DNA from: Humisphaera borealis
GTDB lineage: Bacteria; Planctomycetota; Phycisphaerae; Tepidisphaerales; Tepidisphaeraceae
Reading direction: 5' to 3'
Assembly (NCBI RefSeq): GCF_015169395.1
Contig: NZ_CP063458.1
Coordinates: forward strand, 1,860,001 to 1,924,000
Length of the DNA: 64,000 nucleotides
Shown here in pieces: positions 34,324 to 45,284 of this stretch. A program made the translations under genes and the position numbers. Every line of letters begins with the position of its first letter. Within the stretch, counting starts at the first letter, position 1. The notes beneath the pieces were generated by a model that was not told the origin of the DNA, made no database searches, and saw only the letters and a list, made by a program, of their open reading frames with translations.

Positions 34324-36933
34324 ATGCGCCGATCCATTCGATTCATCGGTCTGTCGGTCGTCGTACTCGGCGGCGTCTTTGCGGTGTCCACGCTGTCGTC
34401 ACGTGCCGCCCCTCCGGCAGCGGCCTCACCAGCGAGCGCGGCAGCACCCGCATCCCCCGCCGTTCAATCGTTTATCAGCGCCCACTGCGTCGACTGCCAT
34501 GACGCCGACAGCAAGAAAGGGAATCTCGACCTGACGGCATTGAAGTACGATCCGGCGTCGCCGCAGAACATGGCGGCGTGGGTGAAAGTGCACGACCGAG
34601 TCGTTGCCGGCGAGATGCCGCCGAAGAAAAAGCCACCGGCCGCCGAGCAGTCTGTTTTCGTCAAATCGTTGTCCGCATCGCTGACCGCCGCCGACGCCAG
34701 CCGAACCGTGCAGGCCGGTCGCGCCACGCAGCGTCGTCTCAACCGCTACGAATATGAGAACGCCGTCCGCGATCTGCTCGGCGCCCCCTGGCTGGCACTC
34801 CGCGACACGCTGCCGGAAGACGGCGAATCCCACCGCTTCAACAAGATCGGCGAAGCCCTCGACGTGTCCCACGTGCAGGTCTCCCGTTACCTGTCGACCG
34901 CCGACCAGGCACTGCGCGATGTGATGGCGACCCAGGCCGAACGACCCAAGACCGAGACCATCCGCTACTACACGAGAGATCAGAGCTCCTTCGTCGGCAA
35001 AATGAAGTTCAGCGTCTTCAACCGCTCGCCGGAACGGGCGACGTTCCCCGTGCTCGGCACGGCCGCCCAGCCGGATGTCCGCGCGCTAACTGCGCCGATC
35101 AGCGTCGGCAAGAAGGACCCCAAAACCCGCGAGCTCGAAGGCATGGGCGTGGTCGCCAGCACTTATGAGCCGCTGGAGATCAAGTTCAACAAGTTCGAAG
35201 CGCCGGTATCCGGGCGTTACAAGCTGCGGTTCAAAACCTGGACGGTCTGGGTCGGTCCCGGCAAGGGCAACAAGTGGTGGGTGCCCGATCTGGACAACGT
35301 CGCCCCCGGCCGTCGCGACGAACCGGTCACAATCTACGGCGAAACGCCGCCCCGCCTGCTCCGCCGACTGGGGACGTTCGACGCCAAGCCCGAGGCGGGC
35401 GTCGCCGAACTGGACGTACAGCTATTGGAAGGCGAAACCATCCGCCCGGACGCCGTCCGGCTGTTCCGATCGCGTCCGTCGGGCTGGCAAAACCCGCTGG
35501 CTGAGAAGGACGGCTGCCCCGGCGTCGTCTTCGGCTGGCTCGAAGTCGAAGGTCCGATCTACGACCAGTGGCCCTCGGCCGGCCATAAGCTGATGTTCGG
35601 CGACCTTCCGCTGAAGAAGACCGCCGACGGAATTGAAGCCGTCTCGCAGAACCCCAAGGCCGACGCCCAGAAGCTTCTGACCGGCTTCATGACCCGTGCC
35701 TATCGCCGGCCGGTCGAGCCGGCGGAAGTGGCGCGGTTCACCAAGGTCATTGATGCCGCGCTCGCCTCGGGCAGCACGTTCACCGACGCGATGATCGCCG
35801 GCTACACCGGCGTGCTCTGCTCGCCGGAGTTCATCTGCGTCGAAGAAAAGCCGGGCAAGCTCGACGACTTTGCCGTCGCCACCCGGCTGTCGCTGTTCCT
35901 GTGGAACACCGCCCCGGACGACACGCTCCGACAGCTCGCCGCCAAGGGGAAACTGCGAAAGCCCGGCGTGCTGGCGGCGCAGGTCGATCGCCTATTGGCC
36001 GACCCGCGGTCGCGGCAGTTTGTGGAAGCCTTCCTCGACTACTGGCTCGACCTCCGCAAGATCGAAGCGACCTCGCCCGATTCCATTCTGTATCCCGACT
36101 ATTACCTGGACGACCTGCTGGTCGAATCGGCAAAGGACGAAACGCACCTGTTCTTCACCGAGATGCTTAAGGCCGATCTGCCGGCGCGGAATGTCGTCGC
36201 ATCCGACTTTGCGATGCTGAACGAACGGCTCGCGAAACACTACGGCATCGAAGGCGTGCAAGGTGTCGCACTGCGGAAGGTTGCGCTGCCCAAGGGCAGC
36301 CCGCGCGGCGGCATTATGACGCAGGCCAGCGTGCTGAAAGTTACCGCCAACGGCACGACAACGTCGCCGGTCCTGCGCGGCGTCTGGGTGATGGAACGCA
36401 TCCTCGGCATGCCACCACCCCCGCCGCCGCCCAGCGTGCCGGCGGTCGAGCCTGACATCCGCGGTGCTGTGACCATCCGCCAGCAGCTCGACAAGCACCG
36501 CGACATCGCAAGCTGTGCCGCGTGCCACGTGAAGATCGACCCGGCCGGCTTCGCCCTGGAGAGTTTTGACGTTCTCGGCGGCTGGCGCGACAAGTACCGA
36601 GCCGTCGGCGACGGCGCAGCCGAAACCGGCTTCGGCAAGAACGGCCAGAAGTTCACCTTTCATAAGGGCCCGGCCGTCGATGCCTCCGGCCAGTTGCCCG
36701 ACGGCCGAAAGTTTGCCGACGTGATCGAGCTCAAGCGGCAGTTGCTGACGAACGAACGCCAGATCGCCAGAAACCTGGCGAGCCAGTTTATCGTTTACGC
36801 AACGGGTGCTCCGATTGGCTTCGGCGACCGGGCGAAGGTTGAGGCAATCCTCGACCGTACGGCGCCCAAGCAGTTCGGCACCAGGAGCCTGATCCACGCG
36901 ATCGTGGAGAGCGAGTTGTTCCTGAACAAGTAA
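34324..36933 (+). CDS. Planctomycete cytochrome protein: PSCyt1-like/DUF1587/1595/1592/1588/1585
   Basis: An 869-residue exported protein. After a signal anchor ([18 protein letters not shown]) and an Ala/Pro linker comes a haem-c-type CVDCH site (C55, C58, H59). Then follow DUF1587 ([16 protein letters not shown] near residue 137), a beta-rich insert, DUF1595 ([18 protein letters not shown]), DUF1592 ([20 protein letters not shown]), DUF1588 ([20 protein letters not shown]) and DUF1585. A second CAACH site (C731, C734, H735) sits just before DUF1585. The set is typical of planctomycetes and usually pairs with a DUF1552 gene, as here. A redox role outside the cell membrane is likely; the reaction is unknown. 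GGAG precedes the ATG. Confidence 0.93.
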   Translation: MRRSIRFIGLSVVVLGGVFAVSTLSSRAAPPAAASPASAAAPASPAVQSFISAHCVDCHDADSKKGNLDLTALKYDPASPQNMAAWVKVHDRVVAGEMPPKKKPPAAEQSVFVKSLSASLTAADASRTVQAGRATQRRLNRYEYENAVRDLLGAPWLALRDTLPEDGESHRFNKIGEALDVSHVQVSRYLSTADQALRDVMATQAERPKTETIRYYTRDQSSFVGKMKFSVFNRSPERATFPVLGTAAQPDVRALTAPISVGKKDPKTRELEGMGVVASTYEPLEIKFNKFEAPVSGRYKLRFKTWTVWVGPGKGNKWWVPDLDNVAPGRRDEPVTIYGETPPRLLRRLGTFDAKPEAGVAELDVQLLEGETIRPDAVRLFRSRPSGWQNPLAEKDGCPGVVFGWLEVEGPIYDQWPSAGHKLMFGDLPLKKTADGIEAVSQNPKADAQKLLTGFMTRAYRRPVEPAEVARFTKVIDAALASGSTFTDAMIAGYTGVLCSPEFICVEEKPGKLDDFAVATRLSLFLWNTAPDDTLRQLAAKGKLRKPGVLAAQVDRLLADPRSRQFVEAFLDYWLDLRKIEATSPDSILYPDYYLDDLLVESAKDETHLFFTEMLKADLPARNVVASDFAMLNERLAKHYGIEGVQGVALRKVALPKGSPRGGIMTQASVLKVTANGTTTSPVLRGVWVMERILGMPPPPPPPSVPAVEPDIRGAVTIRQQLDKHRDIASCAACHVKIDPAGFALESFDVLGGWRDKYRAVGDGAAETGFGKNGQKFTFHKGPAVDASGQLPDGRKFADVIELKRQLLTNERQIARNLASQFIVYATGAPIGFGDRAKVEAILDRTAPKQFGTRSLIHAIVESELFLNK

Positions 36934-36962
36934 CGATGACGATTGTACTTCGTGTGTAACCT

Positions 36963-38291
<1,329 letters not shown>

Positions 38292-38315
38292 ACAACTGCG
38301 TGGTGTTCAGTGTTT

Positions 38316-38363
38316 GTGGTGCAGGCGTCCCGCCTGCAATGCAACCGGGACGGCTGCATCACA
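38316..38363. repeat. Paired-hairpin element, TGCAGGCGTCCCGCCTGCA type
   Basis: The left arm (38316-38338) contains the perfect hairpin TGCAGGCG-tcc-CGCCTGCA; the right arm (38341-38363) is an inverted copy matching at about 19 of 23 positions. It lies directly before a family E element in the gap after the DUF1552 gene. Confidence 0.7.
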
Positions 38364-38391
38364 GTGGCGTTACCAGAAAGCGTCGACTATG

Positions 38392-38484
38392 GGGTGCCAT
38401 GGGCTGATGTACTCATCTGCCCGTGGCGTGTTCCTGCGGTAAAATGGAACCACGGGCAGCGGCGTACCGCAGCCCATGGCACCC
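38392..38484. repeat. Paired-hairpin element, family E
   Basis: The 35-nt arms (38392-38426 and 38450-38484) agree at 30 positions. The five differences fall in the inner stem: GATGTACTCATC in one arm and GCGGTACGCCGC in the other, both still able to pair. It lies between the convergent DUF1552 and RNase R genes. Confidence 0.85.
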
Positions 38485-38568
38485 GCCTTTAAGTTTTGCC
38501 CGAATCGCGACCGCGAGCACCCCTTTTCGAGATAGTCCCGGTGGCTCCGGCGACCGGCGGCTTCCCGC

Positions 38569-41016
38569 TTATCGCCTTCCACGACCACCGCCACCGCGCT
38601 TCGGCCCACCACCGCCACCACCGCCCCGCTTCGGGCCGCCTCCACCGCCACCCGATCGACCACCGCCACCACCGGGCCGGCCGCCGCCTCGGGCGTGTGG
38701 GGCACCTTTCTTCCCGCCGCCGCGAGGGTGCTGGTACTTCTGATGCTTCGCACCCGTGCGCGACTTTTCCTTCGGTTCTTCCGGTCGCGGCGGTTCGCCG
38801 GGGCGACCCAGGATCTTGACGATGTGCAGGTCCAGCTCGCGCCGGGGCACATCCACCTTTGCGACGGCAGCCTCGACGACATCGCCGATGCGGATGACCT
38901 TGCCCGTCCGCTGGCCGCGGATGCAGCCGGCCCGCTCGTCGACATCCCACCAGTCGTCCATCAGACGGTCGTAGCGAATCAGCCCGTCGATCAGGTAAGG
39001 CTGGATCTGCACGAAAATGCCGAAGTTGGCCACGCCGGTGATGACGCCGGTGTAGACCTCGCCGAGGTCGCGTTCCAGCAGCTCCAGGATCTTGATCTGC
39101 CTTAGTTCCTTCTCGGCATCGGCACTGCGACGTTCGGTGAAGGAGATGTGCTTGCCCAGCGCGACCAGGTCATCCCGGCTGGGGATCTGGTCCATCGGCA
39201 TCGCCGCCTTCTTGCGCTTGCCTTCGGCGCCGCGGCCGGACTGGCGGATTTCGAAGTAGGTGTCGAGCAGACGGTGCACCGTCAGGTCGGCATACCGCCG
39301 GATGGGCGAGGTAAAGTGGCAGTAGTTGGTGCTCGCCAGCGCGTAGTGGCCGATGTCTTCCGGCGAGTATTCCGCCCGCGTCAGGCTCTTGAGGATCGCG
39401 AGATTGATCGCAAAGCCTTCCGGCCTGCCTTTCACCTGCTGCAGCAGCGTCTGGATTGCCTTGCGGTCCAGCACCTTGGGAATCTTATAGCCGGCCACCG
39501 TGACGAACTGCCGTAACCGGTCGGTGTCGGTCATGTCGGGGTCGGGGTGGGTTCGGCGGATGAACGGAACGTTCAGCGAATCGAGCATCCGGGCGACGGC
39601 CTCGTTCGCCTCGACCATGAACATCTCGATCAGGGTGTGCGTGAAGCTCTGGTCTTCGGGCACGGCATCGACCACCTTGCCTTCTTCGTCCAGCTTCAGC
39701 TCGACCTGCGGCAGATCGAGGTTCATCTGTCCCTGGGCTATCCGCCGCTTCTGCAGCCGGCGGGAGAGCTTGTTCATCTCCAGCAGCAGTTCGACCACGA
39801 TCGGTTCGTAATCGCTGATCTTCTTGTCGCCTTCCGGGTGCGGGATGACATCGGCCCCGTCGATGATCGCCTGGGCCTCGCGGTAGCGCAACCGCTTGCA
39901 GCTTTTTATGACCGTGTTGGCGAACTTCGTGCCCACGGGCTTGGCATCCTGGTCGTACTCGATGAACGCGGTCTTGCAGAGCCGCGGAACACCTTCCTGC
40001 AATGAGCAGACGCCGTTGCTCAGCATCTCGGGCAGCATCGGGATGACATGCCCGGGGAAGTAGGTGCTGTTGCCGCGTTCCTTGGCTTCTTCGTCCAGCG
40101 GCGAACCGGCGGGGACGAAGTACGACACATCGGCGATGTGCACGCCAAGCTGCATGTTGCCGTTTTCCAGCCTTCGCAGGCTGATCGCGTCGTCGTAGTC
40201 CTTGGCGTCGTCGGGGTCGATCGTGCAGATGACTTCTTCGGTCAGGTCCACCCGGCGGGCGCGCTCGGCCTCGGGGTTGAAGTCGTCGATCGATCGGCGG
40301 GCCTGTGCCCGGACTTCCTCCGGAAACTCAGCCGGCAAGTGGTACTGCACCATGACCGTCTTGAGGTCGACGTCTTTCTCGCCGGCCTTGCCCAGCACCT
40401 CGGCGATGACGCCCTGGGCATCGACACCAGGCGCGGGGTATTGCGTCAGGTCGACGACGACCTTGGTACCCGGCTTGATGTGGCGCGAGCCGGCGTCGGG
40501 CGTGAGGATGGGCTCGGTCAGCGTGTTGCCGTCGGGCATCACCAGCCAGGTATGACCCTGCTTCACGAGCGTGCCGACGAACCGCTTGTTGGAGCGTTCG
40601 AGGATTTCAGAGATCTGGCCGCGGTACATGACCCGGCCTTCACGGCGCTCGGTGTTGACGATCTTGGCGCGGACCTGGTCGCCGGTCATCGCGCCGCCGT
40701 TCTGCCCTTCCGGGATGAACAGGTCTTCGTGGCTGCCGGGGTCGTTGGGGACGACAAAGCCGAAGCCGCGCTTGTTGTGGCGGTAGGTGCCGACGAACTC
40801 GTTCTTGGACGTGCTCTGGACGGGCAGCACGATGGTGCCGCCTGCCCCCATGACCACGCGGCCGGCGTGCATCAGGTCGCGGAGCGCTTCGCGGAACGCG
40901 GGGTAATCTTCGCCGTGGGCGACTTCCAGTTCCTTGGCCAGCCCGCGGGGCTGAGCCGGACGGTAGGTGTCGGACTTGAGATGGGAGAGAATCTTGGTTT
41001 GCAGTTGTTCAGACAT
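38569..41016 (-). CDS. rnr: Ribonuclease R with glycine/arginine-rich tail
   Basis: An 815-residue 3'-5' exoribonuclease. N-terminal helix-turn-helix and cold-shock segments (FVGTYRHNKRGFGFVVPND) are followed by the RNB catalytic domain with CTIDPDDAKDYDDAISL, whose Asp residues bind Mg, then GNSTYFPGHVIPMLPEMLS and a final S1 domain (GEVYTGVITGVANFGIFVQI). The C-terminus, about 75 residues, is basic and then dominated by Gly with interspersed Arg and Lys, an RGG-like RNA-binding tail. The enzyme degrades structured RNA and is used in rRNA and mRNA turnover. The start at 41016 (MSEQLQTKIL) fits; the frame extends to 41100 without support. Confidence 0.93.
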   Translation of the reverse strand: MSEQLQTKILSHLKSDTYRPAQPRGLAKELEVAHGEDYPAFREALRDLMHAGRVVMGAGGTIVLPVQSTSKNEFVGTYRHNKRGFGFVVPNDPGSHEDLFIPEGQNGGAMTGDQVRAKIVNTERREGRVMYRGQISEILERSNKRFVGTLVKQGHTWLVMPDGNTLTEPILTPDAGSRHIKPGTKVVVDLTQYPAPGVDAQGVIAEVLGKAGEKDVDLKTVMVQYHLPAEFPEEVRAQARRSIDDFNPEAERARRVDLTEEVICTIDPDDAKDYDDAISLRRLENGNMQLGVHIADVSYFVPAGSPLDEEAKERGNSTYFPGHVIPMLPEMLSNGVCSLQEGVPRLCKTAFIEYDQDAKPVGTKFANTVIKSCKRLRYREAQAIIDGADVIPHPEGDKKISDYEPIVVELLLEMNKLSRRLQKRRIAQGQMNLDLPQVELKLDEEGKVVDAVPEDQSFTHTLIEMFMVEANEAVARMLDSLNVPFIRRTHPDPDMTDTDRLRQFVTVAGYKIPKVLDRKAIQTLLQQVKGRPEGFAINLAILKSLTRAEYSPEDIGHYALASTNYCHFTSPIRRYADLTVHRLLDTYFEIRQSGRGAEGKRKKAAMPMDQIPSRDDLVALGKHISFTERRSADAEKELRQIKILELLERDLGEVYTGVITGVANFGIFVQIQPYLIDGLIRYDRLMDDWWDVDERAGCIRGQRTGKVIRIGDVVEAAVAKVDVPRRELDLHIVKILGRPGEPPRPEEPKEKSRTGAKHQKYQHPRGGGKKGAPHARGGGRPGGGGGRSGGGGGGPKRGGGGGGGPKRGGGGRGRR

Positions 41017-42167
41017 GTGAAAAGTTCCGGGGGCACGACGCGTCGGCGCGACGCTCGCAACGTGCCGGGGGTCTGGCCTCCGATCCCGGGTGCACAGCAC
41101 CCGGCGTGCGGATGTCGATTGCTCAGTAGCGAGCCACCGTGGCAGAAGTGTAATTCGTCCGCCCCCGGGCGGACAGGTTCCTTATGGAATCGAGACAATT
41201 GTCGCGGGTGTTCGCCCGAGGAATCGGACTGAAACTAACACTCGCTACGCCGATGTCTGAGCGAACTCGCCAAGACCCGGATGGACGGTGCCGCCCTTGC
41301 CATGTTTACGGTCCGGGCGTCTACGCTCACAGACCTTCAAATTCGTCTCAACGAGACGACCAGGGGCAAGCACCATTAAAACCGAAGGGAGCGAAGCGGG
41401 AGGGCGGTCGAAGGCGGGACACGAACTCTGCGGATCTTCCTCAGGTGGTTTAATAGTATGTTCGGTCGGTCCGGATTGCAACTGAAGCGGCAATTCTCTG
41501 GAATGGGTTGAGTTTTACGGGGCTGACTGGCGAGTGGGCTAAGATTCTGTTTGGCGATCTTCGTCGTTGACATCCCGGCTGCTACACCTAAAATATTACG
41601 AACACAAGGCCGGCGGGTGTTGCGCGCGCGGAGGATCCCGCCTCGGGTTCGTTCGGCGATGTCGTGTTGGTTCGTTCGGCAGACTGTTTCGGGTTCGTTC
41701 GGCGGAGTCGCGCCGGGTTCGTTCGGCAGCCCGCTACGATCTGGTGCCACGGCGTCGGCGGTACTCCGGAGACCCGTGCTATCGGCCGCACCTTGCGCAC
41801 GGGTCTGCGGCGTACCGCCGACCCGTGGCACCGCAACCGCCTCGGGTTCGTTCGGCAGTGTCGGGTTCGTTCGGCGAAGTCGCGCCGGGTTCGTTCGGCA
41901 GACCGCTACGATCTGGTGCCACGGCGTCGCCGGTACTCCGGAGACCCGTGCTATCGGCCGCACCTTGCGCACGGGTCTGCGGCGTACCGCCGACCCGTGG
42001 CACCGAACCGTCTCGGGTTCGTTCGGCGACGTTGAGTTTGTTCGGCACTCTCGGGTTCGTTAGGCCGGGCCGCCTCGGGTTCGTTCGGCAAAATGCTTGC
42101 CGAACGGCCGCCATCGTTGCATGCTACGGCGTCGCCGCTCGACCGACCGCCTGTACAGGAGAACGCC
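41017..42167. other. Long intergenic region between divergent genes, right half a repeat array
   Basis: The region holds promoters for rnr (minus) and the lipoprotein gene (plus). From 41101 to about 41630 no coding sequence, RNA gene or clear repeat was recognised; several short open frames there have no ribosome site or recognisable family. From 41645 to 42090 it holds a composite repeat array described separately. Confidence 0.45.
41645..42090. repeat. Composite repeat array 1: 11 GGGTTCGTTCGGC units and two paired-hairpin elements
   Basis: The 13-mer GGGTTCGTTCGGC starts at 41645, 41691, 41715, 41844, 41863, 41887, 42015 and 42078 (exact), with degenerate copies at 41668, 42034 and 42053; spacing is 19-25 bases within runs. 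Two family D paired-hairpin elements interrupt the runs at 41743-41832 and 41915-42004. The stretches 41691-41862 and 41863-42033 are near-identical tandem copies of about 172 bases. There is no supported coding sequence. The array ends 78 bases before the lipoprotein start. Confidence 0.9.
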
Positions 42168-43136
42168 ATGGAGCACCGTCGTTGGGTATCCGCCGGCCGC
42201 ACTCTGTCGTTTGCGTTACTCGCCGTTGTCATCGGTGGGTGCTGCGCCAAGAAGCCCGCCCCGCCGCCGGTGGTCCTGAAACCCAAGCCGCCTGAAGCGT
42301 GGATCAAGGCCGATGCCTTCTGCATCCTGCCCCTGTCGGAATCGGTCGTTCCGCCGACCGGCGGCCAGCTCGCCGACTCGATGTTGTCGGCCTGGATTAA
42401 GGCGTTCACCTTCCCCGACGCGGCAAAAGTCGTCACGCTCATCGGCGGGCGGTACCCCGCGATCGACGTCATGCGCGTCGATCTCAGCGACGCCGTCGCG
42501 ATCCCCAAAGCCAAACGCCCGAGTGTCGGCGAGTTGAAGCCGTCGGTTCAGAGCCTCTGGGTGTCCGATTTCTCGCTCGTCGCCGAGCCGTTGAGGTCGA
42601 AGGAAAGCGACTCGCAGGCCAACATGCAGATCACGGCGAGCGGGGTTCGGTTCGACGTCCAGAAGAGCAAGGACGGCATGCCCCTACTGATGATGGCCGA
42701 CGCGGGCAGCGGCACGCTGCACTTTGACACGCTGACCCGCGACCTCGAAAAGTCGATGCTGACGGCGGCGAAGGAACGCGGGTCGCGCGGCCTCGTCAGC
42801 GTCCGCAACATCAGCCTGGACTTCAAATCCGTCGGCCCGCGGTCGATCGATGCGGTCATGCACGTGAGCACGCTGGTCGGCTTCATCCCGGCGGGAATGA
42901 AGTTCACGGCCCGCGTCGACATCGACGACCAGATGAACGCGACGATCTACAACCTGACGGCCGAGGGGGACGAAGCGCTCGGACCGCTCATCGTCCAGTT
43001 CATCCGCCCGAGCCTGGCCAAGTACGACGGCAAGACCAAGCCGCTGATGAGCTTCCCGAACCCGGAGGTGAAGTTGAAGGACGTGCAGATCAGCGCCGGA
43101 GAGCGGATTACGCTGGATGCAGTGTTTGGGAAGTGA
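42168..43136 (+). CDS. Predicted lipoprotein, unknown function
   Basis: A 322-residue protein with an N-terminal lipoprotein signal (TLSFALLAVVIGGCC, lipobox VIGGC) and a Pro/Lys-rich stretch after the lipidation site. The mature part is mixed alpha/beta with a repeated style of strands (VQSLWVSDFSLVAEPLRSKE, NISLDFKSVGPRSIDAVMHV, MKFTARVDIDDQMNATIYNL). No known domain was recognised. AGGAG six bases before ATG 42168 supports this start; the frame to 42093 overlaps the repeat array. It is probably anchored in the outer or inner membrane. Confidence 0.75.
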   Translation: MEHRRWVSAGRTLSFALLAVVIGGCCAKKPAPPPVVLKPKPPEAWIKADAFCILPLSESVVPPTGGQLADSMLSAWIKAFTFPDAAKVVTLIGGRYPAIDVMRVDLSDAVAIPKAKRPSVGELKPSVQSLWVSDFSLVAEPLRSKESDSQANMQITASGVRFDVQKSKDGMPLLMMADAGSGTLHFDTLTRDLEKSMLTAAKERGSRGLVSVRNISLDFKSVGPRSIDAVMHVSTLVGFIPAGMKFTARVDIDDQMNATIYNLTAEGDEALGPLIVQFIRPSLAKYDGKTKPLMSFPNPEVKLKDVQISAGERITLDAVFGK

Positions 43137-43195
43137 AGTAGACGAACCAGGGTGTGCACGATTCTGTACCAATTGCGGTCCCGTCCCGCGTCAAT

Positions 43196-43381
43196 TGTCA
43201 TCCTGAGCTGAGCGCGTGCGACCTTTGAAGGTGAGCTTTGAAGGAGCCGCGCACGAAGTGTACTCACGCAGTAAGCGGGAACTGCGACGTTTCGAGGTCC
43301 ATTCCCGCTTACTTCGTGAGTACACTTCGTGCGCGGCTCCTTGAAGAATCACACGAGCGACGCGCCGCTTAGGATGACAAC
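43196..43381. repeat. Nested palindromes, family C outer arms with a long inner hairpin
   Basis: The outer arms begin TTGTCATCCTGAGC at about 43196 and end near 43381 with a diverged complement (CTTAGGATGACAA). Inside lies a second palindrome with 41-nt arms (43241-43281 and 43302-43342) matching at 40 of 41 positions around a 20-nt loop. The inner arm includes CGCACGAAGTGTACTCACG. It fills the gap between the convergent lipoprotein and ribokinase genes. Confidence 0.85.
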
Positions 43382-43422
43382 TGGTAGAGCGTAAGTCGGC
43401 CGGCATTCTGGTTCGGTTCCCC

Positions 43423-44346
43423 TCAGCTACCCAGCCGCCGCTCGACCTCTTCCAGCGTCGGCAACGACGGAATCGCCCCCTGCTTCTCGCACGCGATCGC
43501 ACCGGCGGCATTCGCAAAACACGCTGCTTCGTCCAGCGTCGCACCGTTGGCAAGCATGACGGCGAGCGCGCCGTTGAAGGCATCGCCGGCGGCGGTGGTG
43601 TCGACGACCTCGGCTTTGAACGCCGGGATGTGCCGTACGCCGTCCCGGTTGGCGACCAGCGCGCCGTCCTTGTCGAGCTTCAGCACGACGGCGCGAGCGC
43701 CGAGTTCGAGGAGTTTCCACGCGAGCACTTCCGGATCGACCACGTCGTCCGGCTGATGCCCGGCGAGGCGAAGCGCCTCGCTGCGATTGGGCGTGATGGC
43801 ATCGACGGCGAACAGTTCCGGCGGCAGGTGCGCCGGCGCGGGGGCAGGATCGAGAATCATCGGCGTGCCCAGCCGACGGCACATCGCCGCCAGTTCGACG
43901 ACGACCGCGATCGGCGTTTCAAGCTGGGCCAGCACGACGGCGGCGTCGGCGATGATGGGCTCGGCGCCCTTAAGGTCGTCGCTGGAAACGGCGCCATTGG
44001 CACCCGGGGAGACCACGATGCAGTTCCGCCCGTCGGCATCGACCAGAATCATCGCCGACCCCGTGCGAACCCCGACGGTCGGCTTCACGTGCGTGACATC
44101 AACGCCGTGCGCCGCCAGTTGGGGCGGCTGGTCGGGGCCGAACGGGTCATCGCCGACCCGGCCGACGAGGAAGACATCGCCCCCCAGCCTCGCCGCCGCG
44201 ACGGCCTGGTTGGCGCCCTTCCCGCCGGGCAACAGTTGCAGATCACCGCCGGCCACCGTTTCGCCGGCCTGGGGAAACCGCTCGACGCGGGTGACAAAGT
44301 CGATGTTGATCGAACCGACGACGACGATGGATTGGCGACGGGGCAT
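43423..44346 (-). CDS. rbsK: Ribokinase
   Basis: A 307-residue PfkB-family kinase that phosphorylates ribose at O5 with ATP. The ribokinase start VVVGSINIDFVTRVERFPQ, the GGKGANQAVAAARLG segment (residues 41-55) and the ATP/anion-hole motif DTTAAGDAFNGA with catalytic Asp255 are all present. Its ATG overlaps the TGA of the upstream ADP-ribosylglycohydrolase gene by one base, so translation is coupled. No ribose transporter is nearby, which suggests that it uses ribose released inside the cell. Confidence 0.92.
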   Translation of the reverse strand: MPRRQSIVVVGSINIDFVTRVERFPQAGETVAGGDLQLLPGGKGANQAVAAARLGGDVFLVGRVGDDPFGPDQPPQLAAHGVDVTHVKPTVGVRTGSAMILVDADGRNCIVVSPGANGAVSSDDLKGAEPIIADAAVVLAQLETPIAVVVELAAMCRRLGTPMILDPAPAPAHLPPELFAVDAITPNRSEALRLAGHQPDDVVDPEVLAWKLLELGARAVVLKLDKDGALVANRDGVRHIPAFKAEVVDTTAAGDAFNGALAVMLANGATLDEAACFANAAGAIACEKQGAIPSLPTLEEVERRLGS

Positions 44347-45284
44347 CAGTGTGTCTTCTCAAACCGTTCGAACAACTTCACCGCAAGGAGGTCGATATAG
44401 TCGCGGCCTTGCTCATCATTCTCAAGCCGATCGAGAAGGTGTTGTGGAATCGCCGTGATTCCAAGCGACGCGCCGCTGATGGCGCAAGCCATTGCGGCGA
44501 TCGTATCCACATCGCCTCCCGCGCGAATCGCAGATGCGAGCGTCTGCTCGTACGAGTCGCGAAACTGGTCGTAGCACAGAACGGCAGTGACAACAGAGGT
44601 GTGCGCTTCGACGCCATGGCCGAGAGACGATGGGGAGATGTCATTACCAGAAGTGGATGCAGTTTCTATTCGCTCGCGAAACTCGTCGGTTGCTACGCGG
44701 CCGTAGAGTTCTGCGTAAAACGTAGCCCGGTCGTAGACGTGAGGTTGTATCGCCATCGCCACCGCCGTTGCCAGCACGACGGCGCCCTCCACGCCGACCG
44801 GATGGCGATGGGTTACTTGTGCGGAGCGTGCCGCTTCGTAGGCGACTCGATCGAGATCACGATGGAAGCAGATGCCAATCGGCGCAACCCGCATTGCCGC
44901 ACCGTTACCAAACGAGCCACCGGGAAAGACGGTGTCCGGCATCGAGCTGGCGTCTTTGCCATCCTTGATCGCTTGAAGGATCTTTTTCGCTCCGCCACCG
45001 TAGCCGCGGCCAGGGTCGTAGTTTCGACCAAACGCGGTCGCCAGGTTTGCGGGGTCCGCGTCGCCGAACTCGATGAGCGTCTCGGCGACGCCAATCATCA
45101 TCTGGGTGTCGTCGCTGTAGCTGAGATTCTCGACAGGAGGAGAACGGACGATGTCGATCGCACGGCCGAACGATTGGAAGATTCCGTAGCCATCAATGCC
45201 TTCGAACGGAAGTCCGACGGCATCGCCAACAGCCAGCCCGAGGAGGCAACCGCGAAACCGTTCGATCATTAGAGGAGCAGACAT
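44346..45284 (-). CDS. ADP-ribosylglycohydrolase family protein
   Basis: A 312-residue all-helical protein of the ADP-ribosylglycohydrolase (DraG/ARH3) family. The N-terminal metal-ligand motifs FRGCLLGLAVGDAVGLPFEG and SYSDDTQMM and the C-terminal AGGDVDTIAAM supply the acidic residues that hold two Mg ions. Family members remove ADP-ribose from proteins, nucleic acids or small molecules. The start at 45284 is the most plausible ATG for the family, although the GGGAG before it is too close; ATG 45269 is an alternative. The stop overlaps the ribokinase start by one base. The frame upstream to 46370 is antisense to the aminotransferase gene. Confidence 0.88.
   Translation of the reverse strand: MSAPLMIERFRGCLLGLAVGDAVGLPFEGIDGYGIFQSFGRAIDIVRSPPVENLSYSDDTQMMIGVAETLIEFGDADPANLATAFGRNYDPGRGYGGGAKKILQAIKDGKDASSMPDTVFPGGSFGNGAAMRVAPIGICFHRDLDRVAYEAARSAQVTHRHPVGVEGAVVLATAVAMAIQPHVYDRATFYAELYGRVATDEFRERIETASTSGNDISPSSLGHGVEAHTSVVTAVLCYDQFRDSYEQTLASAIRAGGDVDTIAAMACAISGASLGITAIPQHLLDRLENDEQGRDYIDLLAVKLFERFEKTH

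Noticed and set aside
41645-42090. CRISPR array in composite array 1
   Set aside because: The repeated unit is only 13 bases, spacers are 6-12 bases and partly conserved, and no cas gene is present.
41376-42514. Open frames with Arg/Pro/Thr-rich products across array 1
   Set aside because: Their repeats are the direct translation of the DNA repeat in several frames on both strands, and none has a ribosome site or a recognisable domain.
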